DNA of 64,000 nucleotides from Streptomyces sp. MST-110588 (GCF_022695595.1 NZ_CP074380.1:3031501-3095500), one strand, 5' to 3'; shown: positions 54,055 to 62,748, counted from the first letter of the stretch. Numbers and translations: made by a program. Notes: generated from the letters alone by a model not told the origin.

Positions 54055-54771
54055 TCAGCGATTTCTTGAGTGACCTCGCGGGGTGTTCTCGTGGGTGTTC
54101 TCATGGCTGATCTCTTGGGCGATCTCTTGGGTGATCTCTTGGGTGATCTCGTCGGCGGTCAGGACGCGGGCGAAGCCCTTGCGCAGTACGGCGAGTTCCG
54201 GTTCCTGGCGGGACTCGTCGTCGGTGGCCGTGACGTCCGCCCCGAAGACGACGTGATAGCCGCGCTCGTACGCCTGCCGGGCCGTGGTGCCGCAGCAGTA
54301 GTTGGTGAGTGTCCCGCTGATGAGGACCGTGTCGCGGCCGAGGTTGCGCAGGACCGTGTCGAGCGGGGTGTCGTAGAACGCGCCGTAAGAGGGCTTGCGG
54401 ATCAGGACCTCGTCGGCGCGGTAACCCATCTGCTCCCACACCGCGGCCGGACCGGGCCGGCGCCAGTCGGTGTCGGCGTGCGGGAGGTGGCGCAGGGCCC
54501 GGGGGCGGTCCCATCCGAGGTGGGTGTCGTCGAAGATGGTCCAGATGACCGGGACCCCGGCGGCCCGGCACGTCTCGACCAGCCGGCGCAGCCGTGGCGC
54601 CATCCGGGTCGCCGCCGGTACCCAGTACGGGCTCCACTGCGGGCGGACGAATTCGTCCTGCATGTCGATGACCAGCAGGGCCGAGCGTTCGGGGCGGATC
54701 GCGAAGGACGCCCGGCCGTACTCGTACGCCTCGCGTGCCCGCGCGGTCACCCACTCCTCGGTGTAGTTCAT
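54055..54771 (-). CDS. isochorismatase-family cysteine hydrolase
   Basis: 238 residues from ATG 54771. The catalytic triad is visible: Asp in LLVIDMQDEF, Lys in LIRKPSYGAF, Cys in LTNYCCGTTAR. This pattern suits nicotinamidase/isochorismatase or N-carbamoyl hydrolases; the substrate is not clear. The last 30 residues are a repeat-made tail (EITQEITQEIAQEISHEN), encoded by a 12-bp tandem repeat. Divergent from PadR with shared operator. Confidence 0.9.
   Translation of the reverse strand: MNYTEEWVTARAREAYEYGRASFAIRPERSALLVIDMQDEFVRPQWSPYWVPAATRMAPRLRRLVETCRAAGVPVIWTIFDDTHLGWDRPRALRHLPHADTDWRRPGPAAVWEQMGYRADEVLIRKPSYGAFYDTPLDTVLRNLGRDTVLISGTLTNYCCGTTARQAYERGYHVVFGADVTATDDESRQEPELAVLRKGFARVLTADEITQEITQEIAQEISHENTHENTPRGHSRNR
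54083..54155. repeat. 12-bp coding repeat at the hydrolase 3' end
   Basis: Two copies of GTGTTCTCGTGG-type units (54083-54106) and four of TGATCTCTTGGG-type units (54108-54155). They encode the four-residue repeats EITQ/EIAQ/ENTH at the end of the hydrolase; expansion would only lengthen the tail. Confidence 0.8.
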
Positions 54772-54795
54772 TCCACTCCTCAGGACCGTACGGCA

Positions 54796-54827
54796 TACCT
54801 CGCTTCGAGGTACCTCGATTCGATGTG
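54796..54827. promoter_or_regulatory. PadR-type operator between divergent genes
   Basis: TACCTCGCTTCGAGGTA (54796-54812) is a perfect seven-base inverted repeat with a three-base centre. It overlaps CGAGGTACCTCG (54806-54817), a perfect 12-bp palindrome, and a third weaker half site follows to 54823. It lies in the 69-bp gap between hydrolase and PadR starts, covering both promoters. Confidence 0.7.
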
Positions 54828-54840
54828 CGAGACTAGCAGC

Positions 54841-55365
54841 ATGCTGGAGCTCGCGATCCTGGGATTCCTGGCCGACGGGCCGCTACACGGCTACCAACTG
54901 CGCCGCCGCATCGCCGACTTGTCCGGACACAACCGGCCGGTCAGCGACGGCAGCCTCTATCCGGCCATCAACCGCCTGGTCAAGGCCGGGCTGTTGGACC
55001 GGTGGACCGAACCGGGCGCCTCGGGTGCCCAGCGGCACACCCTGCGCCTGACGCCCAACGGCCACGCCGAGCTGCTGCGCCGGCTCCGTACGCCCGACGA
55101 GCTGGACATCAGCGACGGCACCCGGTTCTTCACGGTGCTGGCCTTCCTCTCCCTGCTCCCCGATGCCGCCGAACGGCAGGCGGTGCTGCGCCGGCGGCTG
55201 GAGTTCCTGGAGCAGCGGGCGAGCTTCTTCTACGACGGCGACCGCCTGTTGAGCGCCGAGGACATGGACGACCCGTACCGCCGCGGCATGCTCCTGATCG
55301 CCCGTGCGACCGGCCGTGCGGAGCGCTCCTGGCTCAGGGACATGCTGAGGGACACGCAGGACTGA
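54841..55365 (+). CDS. PadR-family transcriptional regulator
   Basis: 174 residues from ATG 54841. N-terminal winged helix typical of PadR (LELAILGFLADGPLHGYQLR, SDGSLYPAINRLVKAGLLDR), followed by a helical C-terminal dimerisation domain (RQAVLRRRLEFLEQRASFF). It most likely represses itself and the divergent hydrolase through the operator at 54796. Confidence 0.93.
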   Translation: MLELAILGFLADGPLHGYQLRRRIADLSGHNRPVSDGSLYPAINRLVKAGLLDRWTEPGASGAQRHTLRLTPNGHAELLRRLRTPDELDISDGTRFFTVLAFLSLLPDAAERQAVLRRRLEFLEQRASFFYDGDRLLSAEDMDDPYRRGMLLIARATGRAERSWLRDMLRDTQD

Positions 55366-55374
55366 GCGGTGGGC

Positions 55375-55503
55375 CCGGTTCGTAACAGGGCCGGAAGGGC
55401 GTAACAGGACCGGAAGGGCGCGGGCGGACACGGCGGACCGGGACGGCCGGACCGGGACGGCCGGACCAGGACGGCCGGATCAGGACGGCCGGACCAGGAC
55501 GGT
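55375..55503. repeat. 14-bp and 19-bp tandem repeats between convergent genes
   Basis: Two copies of CGTAACAGGNCCGGAAGGG (from 55381), then four and a half copies of GGACGGCCGGACCA at 55441-55505, between the PadR and alpha/beta hydrolase stop codons. Confidence 0.75.
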
Positions 55504-56397
55504 TCAGGCGGGGACGGCCGTGTGGAGGAAGGGCTCGACCGCGCGGCGCCAGGCGTCCGGTTGCTCCCAAGGGAGCCAGTGACCCGCGTCGGGGATCTCG
55601 GCGTAGGCGCCCCGGGGCAGCACCCGGACCATCTCCTGGGCCTCGGCGCGCCCCAGTTCACCGTCCAGGCCGCGCACCACGAGCGTGGGGCACCGGACCT
55701 GGGCGAGTTCCTCCCAGTGGGCGTCGTGGACCCAGGTCTCGCGGACGGTGAGCATCCGACGGCGCGAGAAGACCGGGCGCCAGCCGTCGGCGCGCTCCGC
55801 CATGATCTCGGCGAAGAACTCGCCGCGGGCGGGCCTGGGGCGTTCCAGGGTCGGATCGTCCTCCCCGAACCACCGGCGGACGTCGGCGAGCGTGGCGAAG
55901 GGGACCGGCCAGGAACGGAACCAGTCCGCCCACTCCCGCTGCGAGGCCGCGCCCAGGGCGGAGGCGCGCATGTCGCAGATGACCAGGGCACTGACCAGGT
56001 CCGGTCGGCGGGCGGCCAGTTGCCAGGCGGTCAGTGCGCCCATGGAGTGGCCGATGAGCGCGGCCGGTGCCATATGGAGCTGTTCGATGGCGGCGATGCC
56101 GTCGGCGATGTATGCCTCGCGGCCGTACGGGCCTTCCGGCGGCTTCTCGCTGCGGCCGTGTCCGCGCTGGTCGAGGGCGACCGGGCGGTGCCGCGCGCCC
56201 AGCCAGCGGGCGGTGTCGGCCCAGTGCGACGCGCGCCCCATGAGGCCGTGGAGCAGCAGCACTCCCGGCCTGTGCTCACCATGACCGTCACCGCCCCGGT
56301 CGCTCTTCGGCGGGTCGGTGAACTCCCAGGCCGCGAGCCGGATGTCGCCGGTCCCTATGACGTCGATCCGTCGCACCATATGCCCTGGCACCCCCAT
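55504..56397 (-). CDS. alpha/beta hydrolase
   Basis: 297 residues from ATG 56397 (ATG 56379 possible). Oxyanion strand VLLLHGLMGRASHW, nucleophile elbow LIGHSMGALTAWQ, catalytic His in IPDAGHWLPWE. Usual length for the family. A promoter with overlapping palindrome lies just upstream. Substrate unknown. Confidence 0.9.
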   Translation of the reverse strand: MGVPGHMVRRIDVIGTGDIRLAAWEFTDPPKSDRGGDGHGEHRPGVLLLHGLMGRASHWADTARWLGARHRPVALDQRGHGRSEKPPEGPYGREAYIADGIAAIEQLHMAPAALIGHSMGALTAWQLAARRPDLVSALVICDMRASALGAASQREWADWFRSWPVPFATLADVRRWFGEDDPTLERPRPARGEFFAEIMAERADGWRPVFSRRRMLTVRETWVHDAHWEELAQVRCPTLVVRGLDGELGRAEAQEMVRVLPRGAYAEIPDAGHWLPWEQPDAWRRAVEPFLHTAVPA

Positions 56398-56432
56398 CCC
56401 TGTCGTGCCCAGCCGACTCACATTATCGAACT

Positions 56433-56462
56433 TGTATTCGGATACACCCTTTTCACGTTCAA
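56433..56462 (-). promoter_or_regulatory. promoter and operator of the alpha/beta hydrolase
   Basis: On the minus strand: TTGAAC (-35, 56457-56462), 17 bp, GAATAC (-10, 56434-56439). A palindrome TGTATTCGGATACA (56433-56446) covers the -10, the position expected of a TetR- or MarR-type repressor site. The stretch is AT-rich for this genome. Confidence 0.55.
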
Positions 56463-56530
56463 CACCGCTCGTTCGAGTGACCACGCTCAAGGATTGGCGG
56501 GCCGCGCCGAGGGGAGACAGCTACCGGGAG

Positions 56531-56645
56531 GCGGGCCCTACCGGGAAGAAGGCCCGCGGGGCAAGACCCTGAGAGCTCGGGGCTCCGGGTCTTGGCGGGG
56601 GGACATGGGGAGGCGGGGCCCCGGCTGCTCGCAGCGCCGGGGCCC
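56531..56645. ncRNA. three successive hairpins in a long gene-free gap
   Basis: The 942-bp gap 56398-57339 holds no convincing gene. Hairpins: GCGGGCC/GGCCCGC (56531-56557), CAAGACCC with inner GAG/CTC and GGGTCTTG (56562-56594), and GGGCCCCGGC/GCCGGGGCCC (56616-56645), all perfect in the outer arms. Either terminators or a structured RNA; strand cannot be decided. Confidence 0.4.
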
Positions 56646-57277
56646 TCGTTGTCGAAGGCCCTAACCCGCGAGCCGCCTCGGAGACCGCCCAAGGGCTTCG
56701 ACGGCGCCGACGGCGCCGACGGATTCGGCGGTGCGGGCCGGTCCGGTGTGCTCGCCGTCCCCGGTGCGTTCAGCGCATCTGGGTACGGCCTGAATGGCGG
56801 ACGCCGCCTCTGTGATGGCTGCGGTCCGTTCGGCGGATGCGGTGGATACGGCAGATGCGGTGCATGCGGCGGATTCATGTGGAACCCTCCCGGCCCGGGA
56901 GACGGCGGCAGACCGCGGTGCCTCGTACGCCCCCAGCCGCCGGGCCCAAGCCCTCAGCACGACACGTCCCACGCCGACGGCGCCCGCGCGGGCAGGTGTC
57001 AGCGCCAGCCTGACACGGCACCGGCCGCACCGCTCGGATTCCGCCAACTCCGTTGGGAACCGGCGGATCGCGGGCCGGGAGGGCCGGGCGACGTCACAGG
57101 TCAGCGGCCGAACGGCGGCTGCGCGCCCCGGCGGCTCCGGCCGACCCGGAGGCGCCGAGGGACCCCGGCGGAGCCGAGCAGCCCAAAAGCGCCGGACGGC
57201 CGGGAAGCACCGGACAGCCGGGAAGCGCCGGACGGCCCGGAGGTCCCGGCTCCTCCGTAAGGCCGCAGAGCCCGGGA

Positions 57278-57322
57278 GCGGAACCCGTGAGAAGCCGGGA
57301 GAACCCGGAAGGCAGGTTCCGC
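57278..57322 (-). terminator. terminator of dmdR1
   Basis: GCGGAACC and GGTTCCGC arms (57278-57285, 57315-57322) with an inner CCGGG-AGAA-CCCGG hairpin, starting 18 bases past the dmdR1 stop. No T-run, as is usual for GC-rich actinobacteria. Confidence 0.65.
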
Positions 57323-57339
57323 GGCCCCGGGCGGCAAGC

Positions 57340-58032
57340 TCAGCGCTTGGCCACGAAGACGTGCGAGGCGATCTCCGACTGGAGCTCGGCCGCCTCGCCG
57401 CTGCTGCCGATGAGCACCCCGGCCGGCGACTCCGTCACGCTCACCACCGCGCCCGGCTGCACCCCGGCGCGCCGCAGCGTGTACATGAGCTGGGCGTCCG
57501 CCTGGATCGGCTCGCCGATCCTGCGCACCACGACCGTCTTGCCGTCGGAGCCGGCGTCCAGCTCCATCAGGCTCACCATCCCGTCGTCGAGGAACGGGTC
57601 CGGCTCGGCCTTCTCACCCAGCTCCTCCAGGCCCGGGATGGGATTGCCGTACGGCGACTCCGTCGGGTGGCGCAGCAGCTCCACCACGCGCCGCTCGACC
57701 GCCTCGCTCATCACGTGCTCCCAGCGGCACGCCTCGGCGTGCACATGCTCCCACTCCAGCCCGATCACATCGACCAGCAGGCACTCGGCGAGGCGGTGCT
57801 TGCGCATGACGCGCGTCGCCAGCCGCCGCCCTTCCTCCGTCAGCTCCAGATGACGGTCGCCCGCGACGGTCAGCAGGCCGTCGCGCTCCATGCGCGCCAC
57901 CGTCTGGCTGACCGTCGGGCCGCTCTGTTCCAGCCGCTCGGCGATCCGGGCGCGCATGGGCACCACACCTTCCTCCTCCAGTTCGAGGATGGTGCGGAGA
58001 TACATCTCCGTGGTGTCGATCAGTCCGGACAT
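57340..58032 (-). CDS. dmdR1: DtxR-family iron-dependent regulator DmdR1
   Basis: 230 residues, the length of S. coelicolor DmdR1. N-terminal winged helix (residues 1-70, GPTVSQTVARMERDGLL), dimerisation region with all known DtxR metal ligands at matching numbers: Met10, Cys102, Glu105, His106 (ACRWEHVMSE) and ancillary His79, Glu83, His98; C-terminal SH3-like FeoA domain. With Fe(II) it represses siderophore and iron genes. TTGTCA-N17-TGAGGT (58094 to 58066) is a likely promoter. Its antisense strand is open across the whole gene, as in the known dmdR1/adm pair. Confidence 0.93.
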   Translation of the reverse strand: MSGLIDTTEMYLRTILELEEEGVVPMRARIAERLEQSGPTVSQTVARMERDGLLTVAGDRHLELTEEGRRLATRVMRKHRLAECLLVDVIGLEWEHVHAEACRWEHVMSEAVERRVVELLRHPTESPYGNPIPGLEELGEKAEPDPFLDDGMVSLMELDAGSDGKTVVVRRIGEPIQADAQLMYTLRRAGVQPGAVVSVTESPAGVLIGSSGEAAELQSEIASHVFVAKR

Positions 58033-58381
58033 GCGTGCCCCTCGATGTGTCGTGCGGTGGCCCTGACCTCAATTCTGACGCATCCCACTGACAACGGTGC
58101 CGTCCCGACGTCCACCGCACCGCTCGAACAGTCGCACGGGCGGCCGGACGGACGCCCGCGTACCGCCCCGAGCACGGACGAACGCCGTCCCGGCGCCGTA
58201 CGGGCACCGCACCGCCGTACCGCCCCTCCGCCCTCTTCGCCCCTCCTCCCCCTCCGTATCGGTGCGCTCGTATTGACAGGGAAGTGGTTCACACCGCAAC
58301 GTGATCCGCGCCACGGACATCGGACGGCTCCGGACGCACCGGCCCGGGCGCAGCGCGCACATACGGCACGCACACGCGATA

Positions 58382-58626
58382 CGCGGTACGCAGGTGCACC
58401 GCTGCCCGCGTGCACCGTTGCCTCCGTGCACCGTTGCCTCGTACGCCGATGAGTCCGTGCACCGGCGGCTCCGTGCACCGGCAGCCCCGTGCGTCGGTGG
58501 CCCCGTGCATCGGTGGACCCGTGCAACGGCGACACCGGCAGACCCGTACGCCGGTATCCGGTATGCAGGACGACGACGAGCGAAGCAGAACGAACGACCC
58601 GAAGTGACGAAGTGACGAAGCGACGA
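58382..58626. repeat. 15-16-bp tandem repeats upstream of the SIS gene
   Basis: About ten degenerate copies of GTGCACCGNNGNCTCC cover roughly 58391-58560, then three copies of CGAAGTGA(C) near 58600-58626. The gap 58033-58641 (609 bp) holds the dmdR1 promoter and these repeats; no gene seen. Confidence 0.75.
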
Positions 58627-58641
58627 GAGGGGCCCGCGGCG

Positions 58642-59400
58642 ATGGGCGGAAGCGACCGGCTGGCCGGGCAGTACTTCGATGCCGCGATCGACCTGCTGCG
58701 CCAGGTCCGCGACGAGGAGGACGAGCACATCGTCGCGGCCGGCGCGCTGATCGCCGACACCGTGGCCTCCGGGGGCCGCGTCTTCGCCTTCGGTGCCGGC
58801 CACTCCTCCCTCCCCGCCCAGGACACCGTCTACCGCGCCGGCGGCCTGGCCGTACTGAACCTGCTGTCCGTGCCGGGAGTGACCGGTGTGGACGTACGGC
58901 CCGCCACGCTCGGCAGCGCGCTCGAACGGGTGGACGGGCTGGCCGGGGCCGTGCTGGACACCAGTCCGCTGGAGCGCGGCGATGTGCTCGTGATCGTCTC
59001 CCTGTCCGGGCGCAACTCCCTGCCGGTGGAGATGGCCATGAACGCGCGGGCACTCGGTATCAAGGTGATCGGTGTGACCTCGGTGGCGTACGCCGAGGAG
59101 ACCCGGTCACGGCACGTCTCCGGTACGCACCTGAAGGACCACTGCGACATCGTCCTGGACAGCAAGGTCCCGGTCGGGGACGCGGAGTTGACCTTCCCGG
59201 GCGTCGACGGAGCCTTCGCCCCCGCCTCCACGGTCGTCACCAGCGCGATCATGCAGGCCGTCGTGGCCACGGCCGCCGGCGCGCTCGCCGAACGCGGCAT
59301 CGACCCGCCGCTGCTGCGCTCGGGGAACGTCGACGGCGGGCACGAGTGGAACGGCCGGGTGATGAGCGAGTACGCCGACCGGATCTTCTACCGGCGGTAG
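58642..59400 (+). CDS. SIS-domain protein
   Basis: 252 residues from ATG 58642 with GAGAGGGG upstream. The sugar-isomerase fold shows GGRVFAFGAGHSSLPAQDTV, LVIVSLSGRNSLPVEMAMNA and IDPPLLRSGNVDGGHEWNGR. Such proteins bind phosphosugars (GmhA/MurQ-like); the enzyme activity is not clear. Next to dmdR1 as in other Streptomyces. Confidence 0.92.
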   Translation: MGGSDRLAGQYFDAAIDLLRQVRDEEDEHIVAAGALIADTVASGGRVFAFGAGHSSLPAQDTVYRAGGLAVLNLLSVPGVTGVDVRPATLGSALERVDGLAGAVLDTSPLERGDVLVIVSLSGRNSLPVEMAMNARALGIKVIGVTSVAYAEETRSRHVSGTHLKDHCDIVLDSKVPVGDAELTFPGVDGAFAPASTVVTSAIMQAVVATAAGALAERGIDPPLLRSGNVDGGHEWNGRVMSEYADRIFYRR

Positions 59401-59466
59401 GCGCACCCGGTTCGGCCGCCGGCACGTCTCACGGCCCGGCCACCAGACGTGCACACGGCCGGACGG

Positions 59467-60285
59467 TCATACGTTGAAGCCGCCGTCGACGTCGATGGCC
59501 GCGCCGGTGACGTACCGGCCGCCGGTGCCGGCCAGGTGGGCGACGGTGGCCGCGATGTCGTCCGGGGCGGCGTAGCGGCCCAGGACGGTCAGACCGCGTA
59601 TCGCGTCCGCGTTCGAGCCGTCGGCGGGGTTGGCGTCGGTGTCCGTCGGCCCCGGGTGGACGAGGTTGACGGTGATGCCGCGCGGCCCCAGGTCACGGGC
59701 CAGCCCCTTGGTCATGCCGATCAGGGCGGTCTTGGTCATCGCGTAGAGGGTGAATCCCGGGAAAACCGTGCGTCCGGCAACGTTGCTGCCGATGCTGATG
59801 ATCCGGCCGCCCTCGCGCATATGAGGGACCGCGGCGCGAGCGGCCAGGTACGGCGCGCGGACGTTCACCGCGAGCGCGCGGTCGATCTCGGCCGCCCCCA
59901 GGTCCTCGACCGGCCCGACGACGAACAGCCCCGCATTGTTGATGAGGATGTCGAGCCCGCCGAGGGCCTCGGCGGTCTTCTCGACAGCGGCCGGGACGGC
60001 GGTCGCGTCGCCGCTGTCGGCCTGGATCGCCAGCGCCCGGCGCCCCATGGCCTCGATGTCCGCCACCACGGCTGCGGCGCGGTCGGCGCGGTGCTCGTAC
60101 GTCAGTGCCACATCGGCGCCTTCCTCGGCCAGCCGCCGGGCGATCGCCGCGCCGATGCCCCGGCTGCCGCCGGTGACGAGCGCGGCCTTGCCCGCGACGC
60201 CGGAGCCGGAGCGGGAGCGGGTGCCGGCGCCGTCCGTGCTTTTGCCGTTGATGCCGGTGGTCTCGTTGTTCTCGATCTCGTTCAT
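59467..60285 (-). CDS. SDR-family oxidoreductase
   Basis: 272 residues from ATG 60285. NAD(P) motif TGGSRGIG, NNAG, catalytic Ser in IISIGSNVAG and Tyr-x3-Lys in YAMTKTALIG, closing with YVTGAAIDVDGGF. It matches 3-oxoacyl-ACP-reductase-like SDRs. The first 35 residues are a Thr/Gly/Ser tail. Substrate unknown. Confidence 0.92.
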   Translation of the reverse strand: MNEIENNETTGINGKSTDGAGTRSRSGSGVAGKAALVTGGSRGIGAAIARRLAEEGADVALTYEHRADRAAAVVADIEAMGRRALAIQADSGDATAVPAAVEKTAEALGGLDILINNAGLFVVGPVEDLGAAEIDRALAVNVRAPYLAARAAVPHMREGGRIISIGSNVAGRTVFPGFTLYAMTKTALIGMTKGLARDLGPRGITVNLVHPGPTDTDANPADGSNADAIRGLTVLGRYAAPDDIAATVAHLAGTGGRYVTGAAIDVDGGFNV

Positions 60286-60418
60286 GCGTCCAGCTTCGGC
60301 GTCGGCCGTACGGATGACCGGCGGAAACCGGACGCGCTGCTCGGCACGGCCGCCCGCCCCTTCCATACGGACCGGGCAGCCGCTTCCGTACGAGCCTGGC
60401 GACGCCTTCCGTACGGGC

Positions 60419-62242
60419 TCAGCGGCCGGCCGGGAGCCCCGACAGGTCCAGCGCGGCGGCGATGCGTGCGGCGACGTCCTCCGCGTACATCGCGTCCGCG
60501 CGGTCGAAGGGACGGCGCGAGGCGCCGCGCAGAAACGTCACCACACCCAGCGTCCGCCCCCGGCTGCGCAGCACCGCGCACAGGCCGTGGACCGTGCCGT
60601 CCGGCCACTTGCGGGCGGCGGCCCAGCCCTCGGCCGGTACGGCACCCGCCGCCGCACGTACCGAGCCACGGCGCTCGAACGCCTGCATCGCCGGGTGGTT
60701 GGCGCCGTACGCCACCGGAATGCCCGTCGCCGGGACCGCCTCCGACGGGCCGGGCGCACCGGCGGGCGAAGCGATGGCCCGTACGAGCCGGAGCGCACCG
60801 TGGCCGGACAGCCCGCCCGCGCCCGGATCATCGACGGCACCGGACATGCCGGACGGGCCGGATGCACCGGACGGACCGGACAGGCCGCCGGACGGGCCGG
60901 GCCCGGGCGAGACGTCCAACCAGGCAGCCCCCTGCGGCACATTCCCGGCACCGGCCGGGGAATCGGCACGCGCGTCCGTATCCGCGCCCGTATCCGCGTC
61001 TGCGTTCACGTCTCCTGCCGCGCTCTGCTTCCCCGCGGCTTCCGCCACGCCCCCCGCTCCCTCCACTCCCGCCGTTTCAGCCGCATCCGCAGCACCGAAC
61101 GCGCCGGACACAGACGCATCTCCGCCCCCACCGGAAACGGCAGACACACCAGCACCAGCCCCAGTCCCAGCCCCAGAGGTCCCCGCAGCCCCCGACGCCC
61201 CCGAGACCCCTGAAGCCCCACGAGCCGCCGCCGCGAGATCGACCAGCCCGTGATCCGCGAACCCCGCCAGCGCGAAGTCCAGATGCACCGCCGCCGCCTC
61301 CACCGGATCCTCGCACTCCCCGGCCGCGCGCCCCGCCCGGTGCAACTGCTGGGCGCGGAAGCGCAGCAGCGAACTCTCCTGTTCGGCCCGCTTGGCCTCG
61401 GTGATGTCCTGGAACAGCCAGCCCACCCCCAGCGGAACCGGCTCCTCCGCCAGCGGGGAGGCCAGCCGCAGGAATCCGCTGCGCCAGCACCGCCGCGTCT
61501 CCTCGGCGTCGGCGGACCGCAGCGTCACCCACAGTTCGGCGGCGGCCGGCGGCGCGCCCTCCGCCAGGACGTGCTGGAGCGCGCCCTCCAGCTCCTCCAC
61601 GCCCTGGGCGAGCAGATCGCCCAGCGGGCGCCCCAGCATGGCCGTACGCCCCACGCCCAGGGCCCGCGCCGCGTGGGTGTTGACCACGGCCGGGCGCAGG
61701 TCCGCGTCGACCAGCACCACGCCCCACGACGCGTCGTCGAAGAGCGCCTCGCTCAGCGCGATGGACCGCTCCAGGTCGATCTGCGCGTGCACCTCGCTGA
61801 ACGCGCAGTACACGCCGACCGGTTTGCCGTCCGCGCCGGTCACCGCGGAGGACTGGGTACGTACCAGAACCCGGCGCCCGTCCTTGGTCAGCAGGGCGAA
61901 TTCGTTCACCTGCCGGCCCGGCGCCGTCATCGCGGCGAGCAGGCCGGCCTGCACCCCCTCCGCGTCCTCCTTGCGGACCGCCCACCCGGCGAGCCCCGGG
62001 CGCCCGACGGCCTCCTCCGCCGTCCAGCCGAGGATGCGCTCGGCCTCGCGGTTCCAGTGGGTGACGGTGCCGTCCGCGCCGAAGGCGCACAGGGCGGCGT
62101 CCATCCCGTCCAGAAGAGCGGCGAGCAGCCCGGAGTCGTCACTGTCCGGCTGTGGCGGATCCTGGTCCGCGGTGCTGCGCGCCTGCTCCGGCACGGTGGC
62201 CTCGGAACGGTGCGACGAATGGGACGAAGACGAAGCAGTCAC
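60419..62242 (-). CDS. PAS/GAF-domain signalling protein
   Basis: 607 residues from GTG 62242. Two PAS domains (LLDGMDAALCAFGADGTVTH, EALFDDASWGVVLVDADLRP) are followed by an ANTAR-like helical stretch (FRAQQLHRAGRAAGECEDPV) and, after about 190 residues of Gly/Ala/Ser low-complexity insert (residues 330-500), a GAF-like C-terminus (VRAAAGAVPAEGWAAARKWP, LCAVLRSRGRTLGVVTFLRG). No output kinase or phosphatase domain (no PP2C) is seen, which is unusual since related Streptomyces proteins often end in one. Confidence 0.82.
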   Translation of the reverse strand: MTASSSSHSSHRSEATVPEQARSTADQDPPQPDSDDSGLLAALLDGMDAALCAFGADGTVTHWNREAERILGWTAEEAVGRPGLAGWAVRKEDAEGVQAGLLAAMTAPGRQVNEFALLTKDGRRVLVRTQSSAVTGADGKPVGVYCAFSEVHAQIDLERSIALSEALFDDASWGVVLVDADLRPAVVNTHAARALGVGRTAMLGRPLGDLLAQGVEELEGALQHVLAEGAPPAAAELWVTLRSADAEETRRCWRSGFLRLASPLAEEPVPLGVGWLFQDITEAKRAEQESSLLRFRAQQLHRAGRAAGECEDPVEAAAVHLDFALAGFADHGLVDLAAAARGASGVSGASGAAGTSGAGTGAGAGVSAVSGGGGDASVSGAFGAADAAETAGVEGAGGVAEAAGKQSAAGDVNADADTGADTDARADSPAGAGNVPQGAAWLDVSPGPGPSGGLSGPSGASGPSGMSGAVDDPGAGGLSGHGALRLVRAIASPAGAPGPSEAVPATGIPVAYGANHPAMQAFERRGSVRAAAGAVPAEGWAAARKWPDGTVHGLCAVLRSRGRTLGVVTFLRGASRRPFDRADAMYAEDVAARIAAALDLSGLPAGR

Positions 62243-62350
62243 TGGCACCCCCAATGAACCGGCCGCACGTGCTGCACGTCGGATCATTCAACTCGAACGT
62301 GACGCAGCCCACACCCCATTCGTCGAAATCCGTGCCCGCCGGAAAATCGG

Positions 62351-62380
62351 TTGTCGCCTCCCGGGCCGCCTTCCTAGGGT
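62351..62380 (+). promoter_or_regulatory. promoter of a small transcript
   Basis: TTGTCG (62351-62356), 18-bp spacer, TAGGGT (62375-62380). This is a close match to the Streptomyces housekeeping consensus, with transcription predicted from about 62387. Confidence 0.7.
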
Positions 62381-62386
62381 GTGGAG

Positions 62387-62610
62387 CACACGAGAAGGGA
62401 GGTGGTTCGGCAGATGTATGACAACCGGACGCGTGAGGTGACTGCGGGCTAGCGGTCCGCCGTCGCATCATTGCAGCGCCGGACCGGCGTACGAAACAGG
62501 TACGCAGCCGGCCAATCCCAAGCAGTCACCCGACCCGTGGGCTGCCGGTTCGTCCGACCGGCCCCTTCGCGCCGCACGGCGCGGGGGAAGCGGCCCACGG
62601 GTCGTCTGCG
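62387..62610 (+). ncRNA. candidate structured small RNA with a 12-codon ORF
   Basis: From the predicted start to a large hairpin. After the small ORF, a GGTCCG/CGGACC hairpin (62454-62486) comes first. Then 12-bp perfect arms CGACCCGTGGGC (62531-62542) and complement (62593-62604) enclose two inner hairpins (CCGGT/ACCGG and CGCGCC-GCAC-GGCGCG), forming a three-way junction. GCAGCC at about 62503 can also pair with GGCTGC in the left arm. No plus-strand gene follows before the window end, so it may act as a small RNA. Confidence 0.5.
62414..62452 (+). CDS. 12-residue micro-ORF
   Basis: ATG 62414 to TAG 62452, MYDNRTREVTAG. GGAGG lies 11 bases upstream, and the promoter above places it 27 bases into the transcript. 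A regulatory leader or a small peptide; no family known. Confidence 0.45.
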   Translation: MYDNRTREVTAG

Positions 62611-62748
62611 TTCTCATCCACGTTCGCCTGCGTTCTTGTCCGCGTTCGCCTGCGCCCGTCCGCACTCGTCCGCGTCCGGGCCCGGACCACCCGACCCGCC
62701 GTAAAACCACCGAGGCCCACTGAAGGCCCCTCGGCTCAGCCCTCAATC

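Noticed and set aside
56661..57047. Minus-strand frame beginning with a CxxC-like stretch
   Set aside because: TTG start directly against GGAG without spacing, low-complexity middle from a DNA repeat, no recognisable family.
58382..58626. CRISPR-like repeats upstream of the SIS gene
   Set aside because: Units are 15-16 bp, contiguous and degenerate, without spacers or cas genes.
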